Source: Verrucomicrobiaceae bacterium
GTDB taxonomy: Bacteria; Verrucomicrobiota; Verrucomicrobiia; Verrucomicrobiales; Akkermansiaceae
Length of the DNA: 64,000 bases
Assembly (NCBI GenBank): GCA_027486655.1
Contig: JAIXOR010000051.1
Location: 62,001-126,000 of the forward strand
Direction: 5' to 3'
The notes beneath the pieces were generated by a model. That model worked only from the letters and a program-made list of their open reading frames with translations, did not search any database and was not told where the DNA came from. How positions within the stretch are numbered: the first letter of the stretch is position 1; every line of letters begins with the position of its first letter. The position numbers and the translations under genes are program-made. Below, piece by piece: positions 1 through 8,994 of the stretch.

Positions 1-1714
1 TCCGTGGCGAGGTCGAAGTTGTTTGCGGCATAGGTCGGATTGGTGGGGCCAGGCTCCGCGACGAGGAAGTATCCGTTGGCGGGAATGGTTCCGGTGAGGG
101 CGGTCACGCGGGTTGTGGTGCTGGTGCCGGACTTCCAACCTTCGTTGTCCGAAGGGGCGGTATCGCTCCAGCAGGCGAGGCGGTATCCGGACAGATTGAT
201 CGGTGATCCGGTCAGGTTCTTGAGCTCGATGTAGCGGTCCGTGGAAGTGGTTCCTTCGTGGTACTGGCTGATGACCACGGATGGAGCGGCGCGAGTGCTG
301 AAGTTCCAGGTCGAGTTCCCGGTGACAGCGAGTGTTCCATTGTTGGCTGCATCCTTGAAGGTGCCTGCGGCGATTTCCACGTAATAGCCGGTGCCGTAGG
401 CAAGGATGGTGGAAGGATTGATGGTGGCCGAGGATCCCGAGACGGCGACCTGGGCACCGGGGACGGAGATGGTTTCCACCACGCTGTCATCGGAGACTTT
501 TTTGATCACGATTGAACCCGAAACCGCGGTGATCGGCTCGTTGTAGGAGACCACGAGGTTGGAAGCAGGGAAGGCCGTGCTGCTATCGTCCGCAGGAGAA
601 GTGGAGGAGATGGCCGGCGGCGTCGTATCGAGCGAGGCCGTGGTAAAGGTCCACGTCGAAGCGTCCGAGATGCCTGCGAAGTTGTTGTTCGCGAGGTCTT
701 TGAAAGCACCCGAAGCGATGTTCACATAATATCCGGTCAGTCCCGCAAGGCTGGAAGGAAGCGTGATGGTGGCCGTGGAACCGGCAACCGCCACGGCGGC
801 ATCCGTCACCGGGATGGTGAAGACCGTGGAATTGTCCGAGACCAGCTTGAGGGTGATGTCACCAGTGCCCTTGGCGATGGTTTCACTGAACTGGGCGGAG
901 AGGGTGGTGAGAGTGCTAACACCGGTCGCGTTGTTCAGGGGACTCAGCGTGCTGACAGTGGGTGCCGTCGTGTCTCCGCTGTAGGTGGCGGCTACCGAAA
1001 GATTGTCGAGGCCAAGTCCCTGGGAGTTTCCTCCCGTGGTGTTGAAGTTCCAACGGAGATAGAACGAGGTGGTGGTAGGAATCGAAAGGCCGGTGAGGGA
1101 GAAGGATTTGTTCACCACCGTGCCGCCATTGAAGGTGTAAGTAATCGCTCCCGTCGCAAAGGCACCCGAGTCTCCGGCCGTCTGCGCGGTCCAAGTCGTG
1201 CCATCGGTCGAGATGAAAAAGTTCACCTGGGCGGCCGCGGTATTCACCCGGTAGCGCTCGATATCGAACGAGATCGCAAGGTCGGTGATCGTCCCTCCGG
1301 TGTTGTTCGTGTATTGTGCCATCAAGGAACTCGGCGACGCGTAACTGCCCGAGGTCATGAAACCTACTGCGCGATCCGAAGTGGTGGCTGAATTTCCCCA
1401 GTTGTAACGACTTCCTGAGGTGGGAGTCCCACCATTTGCCGCTTGAAGCGTGGCAGTGAAATTCCCTGCAGCCGTCCATGTCGGCGCAGTGGCTCCCGCA
1501 GGAGAGATTTTCCAACCCGAGGGCAGAGCGGCCGTGGCGGAGGTTCCGATGCCGTCGAAGTTCTGGGTCACGGCAGTTCCATCGACGATGGAGATCTGGG
1601 CTTGAGCGCTTGCAGCCGCGAGGAGCGATGCGGCGGCCACGAGGAGCGACTTGTCCCTGAGGGACGCGCATAGACCCCGCGGCGGGGAATCGGATGACGT
1701 AGGGATGTGTTTCA
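1..1714 (-). CDS. Secreted Ig-like / lamin-tail-domain protein, C-terminus cut by window edge
   Basis: The frame is open on the minus strand from an ATG at 1714 to the window edge, giving about 571 residues with no stop. The N-terminus has a basic region, then a hydrophobic run (KSLLVAAASLLAAASAQAQ) typical of a Sec signal peptide. Two similar segments of about 105 residues follow, each with 'DTT(A)P.(V/I)S..SP.(N/D)(N/D)' and 'G(T)GYYV.IA(S/A)G.FKD.ANN', the signature of the bacterial Ig-like SbsA/Big_5 fold. The last visible part ('VVISQYHEGTTSTDRYIELKN...LSGYRLACW') reads as a lamin-tail domain. It is therefore probably a large exported surface or adhesion protein. Specific function is unknown, and the C-terminal sorting signal is outside the window. 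Confidence 0.8.
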
Positions 1715-1859
1715 TGGGACGTAGGGGATGGGCTGGGGTTTCAGTGCGGGAAGCTAGACGACAAATGAAAGAGGGCATTCAATAGTTGGTGTCGCATTCG
1801 TCACGGGGCGGCGTGAAGCAAAATGTGAGCCAGAGTGATTTTGGTTGCATAAATCGTAT

Positions 1860-1877
1860 TTTCAGTATTTACTGAAA
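1860..1877. promoter_or_regulatory. 18-bp palindrome, probable operator of the GbsR/MarR regulator (site 1)
   Basis: TTTCAGTATTTACTGAAA is a perfect inverted repeat (8-base arms, 2-base centre) ending 3 bases before the ATG at 1881. A near-identical palindrome lies at 2422-2439, just after the regulator gene. MarR/GbsR proteins bind palindromes of this size, so autoregulation is the natural inference. No Shine-Dalgarno fits between the palindrome and the ATG, so the message may be leaderless with the operator covering the -10 region. Confidence 0.6.
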
Positions 1878-1880
1878 CCA

Positions 1881-2402
1881 ATGAATGCAGCGAGCGACCG
1901 GTTGAAAGAAGCGCGGGACGAGTTTGTGGCGCAGTGGGGGGCCCTTGGGACCCAGTGGGGGATCAACCGGACGATGGCACAGATTCACGCGTTGTTGATG
2001 ACGGCGCCGCAAGCCTTGAGCACGGATGAGGTGATGGAGGAGCTGGAGGTGAGCCGTGGGAATGCGCACACGAACCTGAAGGAACTGGTGGCTTGGGGCT
2101 TGGTGAGGATCGTGGTGAAGAAGGGCGACCGGCGCGAGTATTTCGAGGCGGAGAAGGACGTTTGGAAGATTTTCATCACGGTGGCGCGGGAGCGGAAGCG
2201 CCGGGAGATTGATCCGGCGCTGGGGGTCTTGAGGAAGTGCGCGGAGGACAGTGAGGGGATCGACACGCCGGAGGGCCGGGCCTTTTGCGAGCAGATGCGG
2301 CAGTTGGAGGAGTTCGTCGAATTTGCCTCGAAGATGGCGGACAAGGTGGCGGCGATGAAGCACGGATTCGCGTTGCAGATGGCGGCCAAGTTGTTCGGCT
2401 GA
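1881..2402 (+). CDS. GbsR/MarR-family transcriptional regulator
   Basis: The 173-residue protein matches the GbsR branch of MarR regulators (COG1510 type). An N-terminal helix 'LKEARDEFVAQWGALGTQWGI' leads into a winged helix-turn-helix: 'LSTDEVMEELEVSRGNAHTNLKELVAWGLVR' (about residues 47-80), then a wing with 'KKGDRREYFEAEKDVWKIF'. The C-terminal half is helical and probably dimerises. A TTG at 1845 would add 12 residues, but it would place the 1860-1877 palindrome inside the coding region, so the ATG at 1881 is preferred. A matching palindrome precedes the gene starting at 2481, so the protein probably represses itself and the downstream operon. The ligand is unknown; GbsR of Bacillus senses choline, but nothing here shows that. 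Confidence 0.85.
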   Translation: MNAASDRLKEARDEFVAQWGALGTQWGINRTMAQIHALLMTAPQALSTDEVMEELEVSRGNAHTNLKELVAWGLVRIVVKKGDRREYFEAEKDVWKIFITVARERKRREIDPALGVLRKCAEDSEGIDTPEGRAFCEQMRQLEEFVEFASKMADKVAAMKHGFALQMAAKLFG

Positions 2403-2421
2403 TTTTTATTTTGATCTCAAG

Positions 2422-2439
2422 TTTCAGAATTTCCTGAAA
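2422..2439. promoter_or_regulatory. 18-bp palindrome, probable operator of the downstream operon (site 2)
   Basis: TTTCAGAATTTCCTGAAA has outer arms TTTCAG/CTGAAA and differs at only two positions from the site at 1860-1877. It lies 41 bases upstream of the ATG at 2481, where a promoter for the membrane-protein/DCC/epimerase operon would be. The repeated site on both sides of the regulator gene supports control of this operon by the same regulator. Confidence 0.6.
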
Positions 2440-2480
2440 GATCGGGAGAACCAAAAAACAGAAAAAGAAAGGAAACCAAA

Positions 2481-2870
2481 ATGAACGCGACTGTCCTCAC
2501 TTACGGGTTGTATTTGTGCATTGCCTTGCCGCTCACGATTTGGGTGGCGCGGACCTTGTTTCGGAACGGGAGGGTGTTTCTGGTGGATTGTTTTCACGGG
2601 GACGAGGGCTTGGCGGACAGCGTGAACCGGCTGTTGTTGATGGGCTTCTATCTGGTGAACTTCGGGTTTGTGGTGTTGTTTCTGAAGCTGGGGCAGGATG
2701 TGGAGGAGGCGCGCGGGGTGGTGGAGGCCTTGAGTGCGAAGGTCGGGGTGGTGTTGCTGGTTTTGGGAGGGATGCATTTCCTGAACCTGTGGGTTTTCAC
2801 GCGGATGAGGAAGAGGGCGCAATGGCGTCAGTTGCCGCCGCCGCTGCCACCGACGGGCGTGCTGCATTGA
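2481..2870 (+). CDS. Small integral membrane protein
   Basis: This 129-residue protein has about three hydrophobic segments: residues 6-26 (YGLYLCIALPLTIWVARTLF), 51-70 (LLLMGFYLVNFGFVVLFLKL) and 86-106 (KVGVVLLVLGGMHFLNLWVF). They are followed by a basic, proline-rich cytoplasmic tail ending 'RQLPPPLPPTGVLH'. I recognise no named family. The upstream AGGAAA at about 2472 gives a reasonable ribosome site. It is the first gene after the palindrome at 2422-2439 and runs in the same direction as the DCC protein (33-base gap) and the epimerase, so it is probably the head of a regulated operon. Confidence 0.75.
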   Translation: MNATVLTYGLYLCIALPLTIWVARTLFRNGRVFLVDCFHGDEGLADSVNRLLLMGFYLVNFGFVVLFLKLGQDVEEARGVVEALSAKVGVVLLVLGGMHFLNLWVFTRMRKRAQWRQLPPPLPPTGVLH

Positions 2871-2903
2871 GCATGGCGACAAACAATCACGGAGATCCGA
2901 CTC

Positions 2904-3362
2904 ATGAAGACGCTGACCATCTTTTACGATCCCCACTGTGGCCTGTGTTCCAGGTTCCGCGCGTGGCTGGAGCGGGAGCCGACGCGGGTGCGGATTGATT
3001 TCCTGGCCTACGATGGCGAGGAGGCGGCTCGCAGATTCCCCGGGCTTCTGGGGCTGCGGGCGGATCGGGAAGTGGTGGTCCTGGCTGACGACGGTCGTTG
3101 GTGGCAGGGTGGTCCGGCGTGGATCACGTGCCTGTGGGCGACCGAGGCGCACCGGGACTGGGCCTTCCGCCTGGCGACGCCCACGCTGTTGCCGCTGGTG
3201 AGGAAGGCAGTTCATTTGCTTTCCGAGAACCGGTTGAGCTTGTCCCGGCTTTTGAATCTCCGGGCGGATTCCACTCTGGCGCAGGCCATTCATTCCCTTC
3301 CTGAAGCAGCCTGCCCGGATGGCAGCTGCGCGATTTCCACACCCAACCCCAATCATCCATGA
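2904..3362 (+). CDS. DCC-family (DUF393) thiol-disulfide oxidoreductase-like protein
   Basis: This 152-residue protein starts 'MKTLTIFYDPHCGLCSRFRAWL', the N-terminal beta-strand plus D-x-x-C-x-x-C signature of the DCC/YuxK (DUF393) thioredoxin-like family. A later 'ADREVVVLADDGRWWQGGPAWI' strand region and 'LRLATP.LLPLVRKAVHLL'-like helices fit the family, whose usual length is 110-160 residues. Members are assumed to handle thiol/disulfide chemistry, but no substrate is established. The stop overlaps the next start (ATGA at 3359-3362), indicating translational coupling to the epimerase. Confidence 0.8.
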   Translation: MKTLTIFYDPHCGLCSRFRAWLEREPTRVRIDFLAYDGEEAARRFPGLLGLRADREVVVLADDGRWWQGGPAWITCLWATEAHRDWAFRLATPTLLPLVRKAVHLLSENRLSLSRLLNLRADSTLAQAIHSLPEAACPDGSCAISTPNPNHP

Positions 3363-4360
3363 ACTCCGTCATCGTCATCTTTGGAGCCAACGGCTTTCTC
3401 GGTCGCTATCTGAGCCGCCATTTCACCCGCCAGGGCCGGGAGGTCGTGTGCATCGCGCGCAGCCGGAAAGGCTGGAGCGGGGATGGCATGTTTCTGGAGT
3501 GGGACGGGAAAAATCCGGGACCCTGGCAGCTTGCGTTGGAAGGAGCCGAGGCCGTCATCAACCTGGCCGGACGGAGCGTGAACTGCCGCTACGACGAAAC
3601 GAACCGCAAGAGCATCCTGCAATCGAGGGTGGAAAGCACGCGTGCCGTGGGCCGGGCGGTGGCCTTGTGCAAAGTGCCGCCGCGGGTCTGGCTGAATGCC
3701 TCCACGGCCACCTGGTATCGCCATGCCGAAGACCGGCCGCAGAACGACTGGACGGGCGAGCCCGGTGAGGGTTTTTCCTGCGAGGTGGCGCGCGCTTGGG
3801 AGGAGGCCTTCTTCGCCGCGGCGGTGCCTGCGGAAACGCGCAAGGTCGCCCTGCGAATCGGCATGGTGCTGGCCAACGAGGAGGGAACCGTCTTCGACGT
3901 GCTCCGCCAACTGACCGCCCTGGGTCTGGGCGGACCGATGGGAAGTGGCGCCCAGCGGGTGAGCTGGATCCACATGGAGGACTTCCTGCGTGCGGTGGAG
4001 TTCATCCTTGCGGATGCCTTCCTGTCTGGCGCGGTGAACGTGACGGCTCCCGAGTTTCCAACCAACCGTGAATGGATGAAGGTGTTCCGGGATTCCGTGG
4101 GCATGCCGCTCGGGCTGCCTGCCGCGCGTTGGATGTTGGACATCGGGGCGCGGATCCTGCGGACCGAGCCGGAACTCGTCTTGAAAAGCCGGTGGGCGCA
4201 GCCGACGCGGCTTCATGATGAAGGCTTCCGCTGGCGTCACGGCCGGGCCGTGGATGCGGTGGCGGACCTCCAGGGGCGGCGCGGCTTGCAGGGATTTTTC
4301 CGGCCTGCCGTGGGACGCAGTGCGGGGGCCAAAGTCTGGCTGCCGGCGGCCACCCGATAG
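3359..4360 (+). CDS. TIGR01777-family NAD(P)-dependent epimerase/oxidoreductase (YfcH-like)
   Basis: The 333-residue protein is an extended short-chain dehydrogenase-like protein. The N-terminal Rossmann motif is GANGFLGRYL (residues 9-18). 'AVINLAGRSVNCRYDETNRKSILQSRVESTRAV' is diagnostic of the TIGR01777/YfcH/SulA group, as are 'STATWYRHAEDRPQNDW' and 'VSWIHMEDFLRAVEFIL'. The C-terminal block 'ELVLKSRWAQPTRLHDEGFRWRH' is the usual end of the family, followed by about 45 extra residues. Substrate is unknown for the family. It overlaps the preceding DCC gene by 4 bases. Confidence 0.88.
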   Translation: MNSVIVIFGANGFLGRYLSRHFTRQGREVVCIARSRKGWSGDGMFLEWDGKNPGPWQLALEGAEAVINLAGRSVNCRYDETNRKSILQSRVESTRAVGRAVALCKVPPRVWLNASTATWYRHAEDRPQNDWTGEPGEGFSCEVARAWEEAFFAAAVPAETRKVALRIGMVLANEEGTVFDVLRQLTALGLGGPMGSGAQRVSWIHMEDFLRAVEFILADAFLSGAVNVTAPEFPTNREWMKVFRDSVGMPLGLPAARWMLDIGARILRTEPELVLKSRWAQPTRLHDEGFRWRHGRAVDAVADLQGRRGLQGFFRPAVGRSAGAKVWLPAATR

Positions 4361-4600
4361 CCGGCCCGAGGTCGGGGCCCACCCATTCCCGCGTCCATAC
4401 ATGGTAAATTCAGCCCGGAAAAATCCGGGTTTGGGTCCTGACCCTAAGTCGCTGAAAACCAGCAAAAGCATGCACAAGTGCTTCTAACACAAGGATTTTC
4501 CGTTTGCGGGACTGCGGATGTTTGCCTAAGAGATAGCCGCCCTCGGGATTCTGCGGAGCCCCTTGGACCAAGCCCATCACGACTTTCCGATCCCTTGATC

Positions 4601-5245
4601 ATGCTTTCCCGATCCCTTCTCCTCGCCCTCACCGCCGTGGCCGGCGCGCTGCTCAGCAGCTGCGGAAGCTCCGGCCCCAACGTCATCCCGAAATCCCGGA
4701 TTGCCGGGTTTTCCAAGCCTGCGGAAAACTTCGCGGTGGCTGCGCCATCGACCTCTCTGGTCTCCTCGGCGTCGAGCAAGCCGCGCGACAAGCATGGCAT
4801 GCCGGTTTACACTTTCAGCGAGCGCAATCGCATCGTGCGGACCACGGCTTACACCTGCTCGGAGGATGACCACCTGATTTATGGCAGCAAAAACGCCACT
4901 GGCACGCAGCTCCGCTACACCAACAAGGTGCGCAGTGCGGCGGCCGACTGGTCGTTCTACCCGGTGGGGACCACCTTCCGCATCAAGGGTCTGCCGTATC
5001 TTTACGTGGTGGACGATTACGGTTCCGCGCTGACCGGCACCGGCACGATCGACATTTACAAGCCGAACAAGGAAATCATGAACCTCTGGGGTCGCCGCAA
5101 TGTGGAGATCACCGTGGTTCAATGGGGATCCTTCACCCGCAGTGCCACGGTGCTGGCGGAGCGTGACAAGTTCGGCCACTGCAAGCAGATGCTGGCCAAC
5201 ATCATCCGCCAGGCTCCGAATCTGGCCAATGTGGCTGCCCGCTGA
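4601..5245 (+). CDS. 3D-domain lipoprotein
   Basis: The 214-residue protein starts with a lipoprotein signal peptide ending in the lipobox LLSSC (Cys at residue 21), which selects the ATG at 4601 over an upstream in-frame GTG/ATG. The mature part has a low-complexity Ser/Ala linker and then a 3D domain at about residues 75-165. Its signatures are 'RTTAYTCSEDD', 'AADWSFYPVGTTFRI', and 'YVVDDYGSALTGTGTIDIY', whose Asp residues name the domain (as in MltA and Bacillus YocH/YabE). It is likely a cell-wall-active or wall-associated lipoprotein. The gene converges with the minus-strand gene ending at 5263, with 17 bases between them. Confidence 0.85.
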   Translation: MLSRSLLLALTAVAGALLSSCGSSGPNVIPKSRIAGFSKPAENFAVAAPSTSLVSSASSKPRDKHGMPVYTFSERNRIVRTTAYTCSEDDHLIYGSKNATGTQLRYTNKVRSAAADWSFYPVGTTFRIKGLPYLYVVDDYGSALTGTGTIDIYKPNKEIMNLWGRRNVEITVVQWGSFTRSATVLAERDKFGHCKQMLANIIRQAPNLANVAAR

Positions 5246-5262
5246 TCCCTCTGGGAGCGCGC

Positions 5263-6222
5263 TCAGGAGCCGGTCCACTTTTTCCAGGCAGCCTCCGCCG
5301 ACTGGGCATCGATTTCGCGGTCTGCGGCGATGATGCGGTATTTCCTGTGGGAAACCGCCGGGTGCGCTTCATCGAGCGGCAGCGCCTGATTCATGACCGG
5401 GTTGAAGTTGACGAAGGGAGTGCCGTTGTGCGCTTTGGAGTCCCAGACGCGGACCTTTTCCTCGCCACCGGCGAGTCGGGAGGCGGCGCTCATCATGAGC
5501 AACGAGGCCTTGCCTTTGGGGGTGGGGCCGCAGACCACCACCCAGCGGGCCTGGGTGCCGTTGGCGTCCTCACGGCCTTTGCCGCCGCTGGTTGTCATGG
5601 TGCTGTTGTCCTTGTTCCAGGATGCGGGGCCGCGCCACGAGAATCCGCTGTAGCGATAGTCCACGATCTTCACCGGGGCACCGGCGGCTTTCTGGCGGAT
5701 GTCCAGATCGAGGAAAAACGCGTCCGCGCCCTCGGCTCCGAAGCTGGCGGTGGTGGTCTCGAGGATGGCGGTGGCCTGCTTTCCATCCGGTCCGGTGGTA
5801 TGGGTTTCATTTTCGAGACGCCAGCGCAGGGCTCCGTTTTCCGCGGGCAGGGCGGTGGCGGACTTCGCGGCATGCCCCCCCTGTTTCTCCTGGATCTCCC
5901 AGGTGTTGTGCTTGGTGCCGTTCACCTCGATGAACTTCCACGGCCACCAAACGCCGAAGTGATGAAGATGGTCGGACGGCTGGATCGTCGTGAGCTCGAA
6001 TCCCGAAGGCGTGCGCAGCGGGTGGAAAAACGCGCTGCCCGCAAACTTCGCGCCGCCGGCGGGCGACGAGAGCGGGGCCTTGCGCCAGGAAAGCAGCGTC
6101 TCCCCTCCCCGGCTGGCGGCGAGGACACCATCGCCATCGATGCTTGCAAGCGGCTCCGCAGCGAAGGTGGCCGATGCCAGAAGAAGGGGCGCGCAAGCCC
6201 GGCAGGTGAAGCCTTGTTTCAT
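5263..6222 (-). CDS. DUF6807 (PmoA-like) secreted protein
   Basis: The 319-residue exported protein's signal peptide starts MKQGFTCRACAPLLLASA, which is why I chose the ATG at 6222 although the frame is open further upstream. The block 'TIQPSDHLHHFGVWWPWKFIEVNGTKHNTWE' (about residues 76-107) is the hallmark of the DUF6807/'methane oxygenase PmoA-like' family, which despite the name is unrelated to methane oxidation. Members are common in Planctomycetes and Verrucomicrobia sugar-degradation loci. A later conserved segment is 'VDYRYSGFSWRGPASWNKDNSTMTTSGGKGR'. No reaction is proven. It lies downstream of a GH127 gene on the same strand, which suggests polysaccharide use. Confidence 0.8.
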   Translation of the reverse strand: MKQGFTCRACAPLLLASATFAAEPLASIDGDGVLAASRGGETLLSWRKAPLSSPAGGAKFAGSAFFHPLRTPSGFELTTIQPSDHLHHFGVWWPWKFIEVNGTKHNTWEIQEKQGGHAAKSATALPAENGALRWRLENETHTTGPDGKQATAILETTTASFGAEGADAFFLDLDIRQKAAGAPVKIVDYRYSGFSWRGPASWNKDNSTMTTSGGKGREDANGTQARWVVVCGPTPKGKASLLMMSAASRLAGGEEKVRVWDSKAHNGTPFVNFNPVMNQALPLDEAHPAVSHRKYRIIAADREIDAQSAEAAWKKWTGS

Positions 6223-6438
6223 GACGCGGCGATACGGCACTGGCGGCGCTTTCCTTTCCCGGCGGGTCATATCCCTGCAAAACCCGGACCACGATCGCGC
6301 AGACGAACAGATGAAACCAAGGGACGCAGTGGACACTTGCGAAGGGTCGGCCGGTGCGGGCGCGGGGTGGCGATCCGCGTTTCATCGACTGGTCAGGGTC
6401 GATGAAGATTCAGAGACAGCCGCTTTCCGGGGGGCGGA

Positions 6439-8907
6439 TCAATCGGCTTTGGAAACCTCCCACTCGTAGAGTCCGGCGGAGTAGTCGTCCTGTAGATCGA
6501 TCTCGATTTTCATGGCGCGGGTGGTCACGGGTTTGAAGGTGACCTTGACCGGCTCGCCCTTGCGGATGGTGAAGGCGGAGGGTGCCTCCACGGGCTTCCA
6601 GGCTCCGGATGCGTTCTGATAGAAAAGCCGCCAGGCCTTGGGCAGGCGGCACTCGCCCACGCCGGTATCGTCGAACCAGGAGACGGTGGACGAGGCGACC
6701 TTGGCGGGTTTTTCGAACTGATAGGAGATCCATTCCCGGCCGCCCTTGTGGGGCCAGAAATCGAAGTTCGGTGCGAAGCCATCGGTCGCGTTGCGTGGCA
6801 TCTGTTGGTCGTTGATGCGTCCGGTGTCCATGCCATCGCGGGCGAAGGAAACTGCGACCTTGGCCTTGGACGAGAGGCTGGGAGCCGGGACCGGGCGGGC
6901 CTGCGAGGGCTCGCGGCCGAGCCAGACGGTCATCGGCGAGAGGCCGCGGTTGTTCCAGGAAGCGTAGGGGATGGCGGTGAGTTCCGCGGAACTGGTCTCC
7001 AGCGTGCCAGCGGCGGTGCGTTTGACCCGTGCGGCGCCGTGGATGTTAAGGGTGGTCACCCCGCCTAACAGGTCTGGGCGATGGGCGGCCTCGACACGCG
7101 CCCCGGCGGGCAGGATGAAATCGAAGACCGTGCCGCCCTGGTCGATGCCTTCAAGGCAATACACCACGGGTCCGCGTTCCAGCGCCCATTGGCCGCGGGT
7201 GGCGGCGATTTTCTCATGGCCGAGCACGCGGCGGGGTTCCATCGGCAGATCGAGATCGACACGATCGCCGGGTTTCCAGGTGCGGGTGATTTTCGCGTAG
7301 CCGGAGTCCACTGAAGCCTCGACGGGTTGGCCGTTGACCTTGACCGACCAGGGTGCGGGTTGGTCGTTGTCGTAGCGGTAAAGGTCGCCGGGCAACGGCT
7401 TGCCGAGCGCCCAGCCGGGGATGCGCAGGCAGAGGGAGAAAGCCTGCTCGGCCGCGGGCTCCACGGTGATCGCGATGCGGCCCTGCCATGGGTACTCGGT
7501 CTTCTGGGTGAGCTTCACGGCGTGGCCTTGGACGGAGGCTTTGGCGTTGCCGGAGGCGTAGAGGTTCACGAATAGCTGGTCATCGCGGACGGCGCAGGCG
7601 TATCCGCCGAGGGAGGCGAGGGTGCGGAGGATGTTGGGCGGGCAGCAGGCGCAGCCGAACCACGGGGCGCGGCCGGCGTGGCCGTGGTTGTTGGCCTCGC
7701 GGCCGTCGTATTCGAGCGGATTGGGATAGAAAAAACGGTCGCCGGAAAGCGAGACGCCGCTGAGCACGCCGTTGTAGAGCGTGCGTTCGAAGACGTCCAT
7801 GTACTGGCCTTCCCCGGTCAGCAGGAACATCCGGTGGTTCCAGAAGAGGAAGGCAATGGCGGCGCAGGTTTCATTGTAGCAACGGTGGGGGAGTTCGTAG
7901 GACTCGCCGTAGGCCTCGCCGGCCGCGCGGGCGCCGCAGCCGCCGGTGAGGTGGAGCTTGGTGTGGACGACATCGCGCCAGATGCGATGGAGGGCATCGA
8001 GGTAGCGGGGATCGCCTTTGAGAGCGGCGACATCCGCCATGCCGGCGTAGAGATAGTTGGCGCGGACGGCGTGTCCCACCGCCTTGTCCTGGCGGATCAC
8101 GGGCAGGTGGTCCTGGCTGTAGTCGGAACCGGCGGAGCGGCCGCGGGCCTCGATGAAAAACCGGGCGAGATCGAGCCAGCGGGAGTCGCCGGTTTTCCGA
8201 TAGAGTTTGGCGAGGCCCATCTCGATGACCTGATGGCCGGGAGCGATGACCGGCTCGCCATCGCCGAAGTCGCGTTGGACGAGCTCCGCGCTTTTCAGGC
8301 AGACATCGAGCAGGGAGCGGGATTGAGTCGCCTGTTCGTGGGCGACGCCGGCTTCGTAGAGGTGGCCGATGTTGTAGAGTTCGTGGCTGAGTTCCGGGTC
8401 TTTGAGCCAGCGCTTGCGGTCGATCCACGGGTGGGCCGGGGAGTCCGGGTGCATCGTGCGCCAGGTGTAGAGATAACCGTCCGCTTCCTGGGCTGCGGCG
8501 ATGCGGGCGATGATGGCCTCGATGCGGCTGGCCAGAGCGGGATCCGGCTGGACGCTGAGGCAGAAGGCGGCCCCTTCGAGGACTTTGAAGACGTCCGAGT
8601 CATCGAAGGGATACTCGGTGGGTGGCTCGTGCTGGAAGCGCGGCTCACCGGCGGCGCGGCGTTTGATGACTTCTGCAGCGAGATCGAAGTTGCTGAGGCG
8701 TTTCGAGGACTCGAGTTGATCGAGCGCGAAGGGCAGCGTGACCCGGTTGTTGGTGATCTGCCGGTCGTGCAGGAGGCCGGAGGTGAAGGAGACGTCGGTA
8801 AAAGGCACCGGGCTTACCGGATAATCCGCAGCCACGGCGGCGAGAGAGAGCCCGGCAAGGGTGAGAAGCGGCAGCGCGCGGGCAGCCCGGGTGGGTCGTG
8901 GCTTCAT
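6439..8907 (-). CDS. GH127-family beta-L-arabinofuranosidase with C-terminal F5/8-type module
   Basis: This 822-residue protein has an N-terminal signal peptide (about residues 8-27) and the glycoside hydrolase 127 (DUF1680) alpha/alpha-barrel. The zinc/cysteine active site is visible: E346 and C348 in 'CYNETCAA', and C419, C421 and C422 in 'WFGCACCPPNI'. These correspond to the Glu/Cys/Cys-Cys set of the Bifidobacterium enzyme HypBA1. A middle beta-sandwich (about 450-650) is followed by a C-terminal discoidin-like module (about 690-815, 'ISYQFEKPAKVASSTVSWFDD'), probably for carbohydrate binding. GH127 removes beta-L-arabinofuranose from plant or glycoprotein glycans. The export signal points to a periplasmic or outer location. 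Confidence 0.92.
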   Translation of the reverse strand: MKPRPTRAARALPLLTLAGLSLAAVAADYPVSPVPFTDVSFTSGLLHDRQITNNRVTLPFALDQLESSKRLSNFDLAAEVIKRRAAGEPRFQHEPPTEYPFDDSDVFKVLEGAAFCLSVQPDPALASRIEAIIARIAAAQEADGYLYTWRTMHPDSPAHPWIDRKRWLKDPELSHELYNIGHLYEAGVAHEQATQSRSLLDVCLKSAELVQRDFGDGEPVIAPGHQVIEMGLAKLYRKTGDSRWLDLARFFIEARGRSAGSDYSQDHLPVIRQDKAVGHAVRANYLYAGMADVAALKGDPRYLDALHRIWRDVVHTKLHLTGGCGARAAGEAYGESYELPHRCYNETCAAIAFLFWNHRMFLLTGEGQYMDVFERTLYNGVLSGVSLSGDRFFYPNPLEYDGREANNHGHAGRAPWFGCACCPPNILRTLASLGGYACAVRDDQLFVNLYASGNAKASVQGHAVKLTQKTEYPWQGRIAITVEPAAEQAFSLCLRIPGWALGKPLPGDLYRYDNDQPAPWSVKVNGQPVEASVDSGYAKITRTWKPGDRVDLDLPMEPRRVLGHEKIAATRGQWALERGPVVYCLEGIDQGGTVFDFILPAGARVEAAHRPDLLGGVTTLNIHGAARVKRTAAGTLETSSAELTAIPYASWNNRGLSPMTVWLGREPSQARPVPAPSLSSKAKVAVSFARDGMDTGRINDQQMPRNATDGFAPNFDFWPHKGGREWISYQFEKPAKVASSTVSWFDDTGVGECRLPKAWRLFYQNASGAWKPVEAPSAFTIRKGEPVKVTFKPVTTRAMKIEIDLQDDYSAGLYEWEVSKAD

Positions 8908-8994
8908 GGGGAAACCTTACGCAGTGCATCGGGCGGCTCTTTCCCCGTTGATCTGTTAGATCGACAGCGGGCGGGATGGGGCGCGCCGGAGGGT

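Noticed and set aside
4364-4382. GGCCCGAGGTCGGGGCC stem after the TIGR01777 gene as a terminator
   Set aside because: Short stem with a bulge, no T-run; could be chance in G+C-rich sequence.
8930-8972. Imperfect hairpin CCCGTTGATC...GATCGACAGCGGG as a terminator for the 8995-9549 gene
   Set aside because: The stem is interrupted by mismatches and no U-tract follows on the minus strand.
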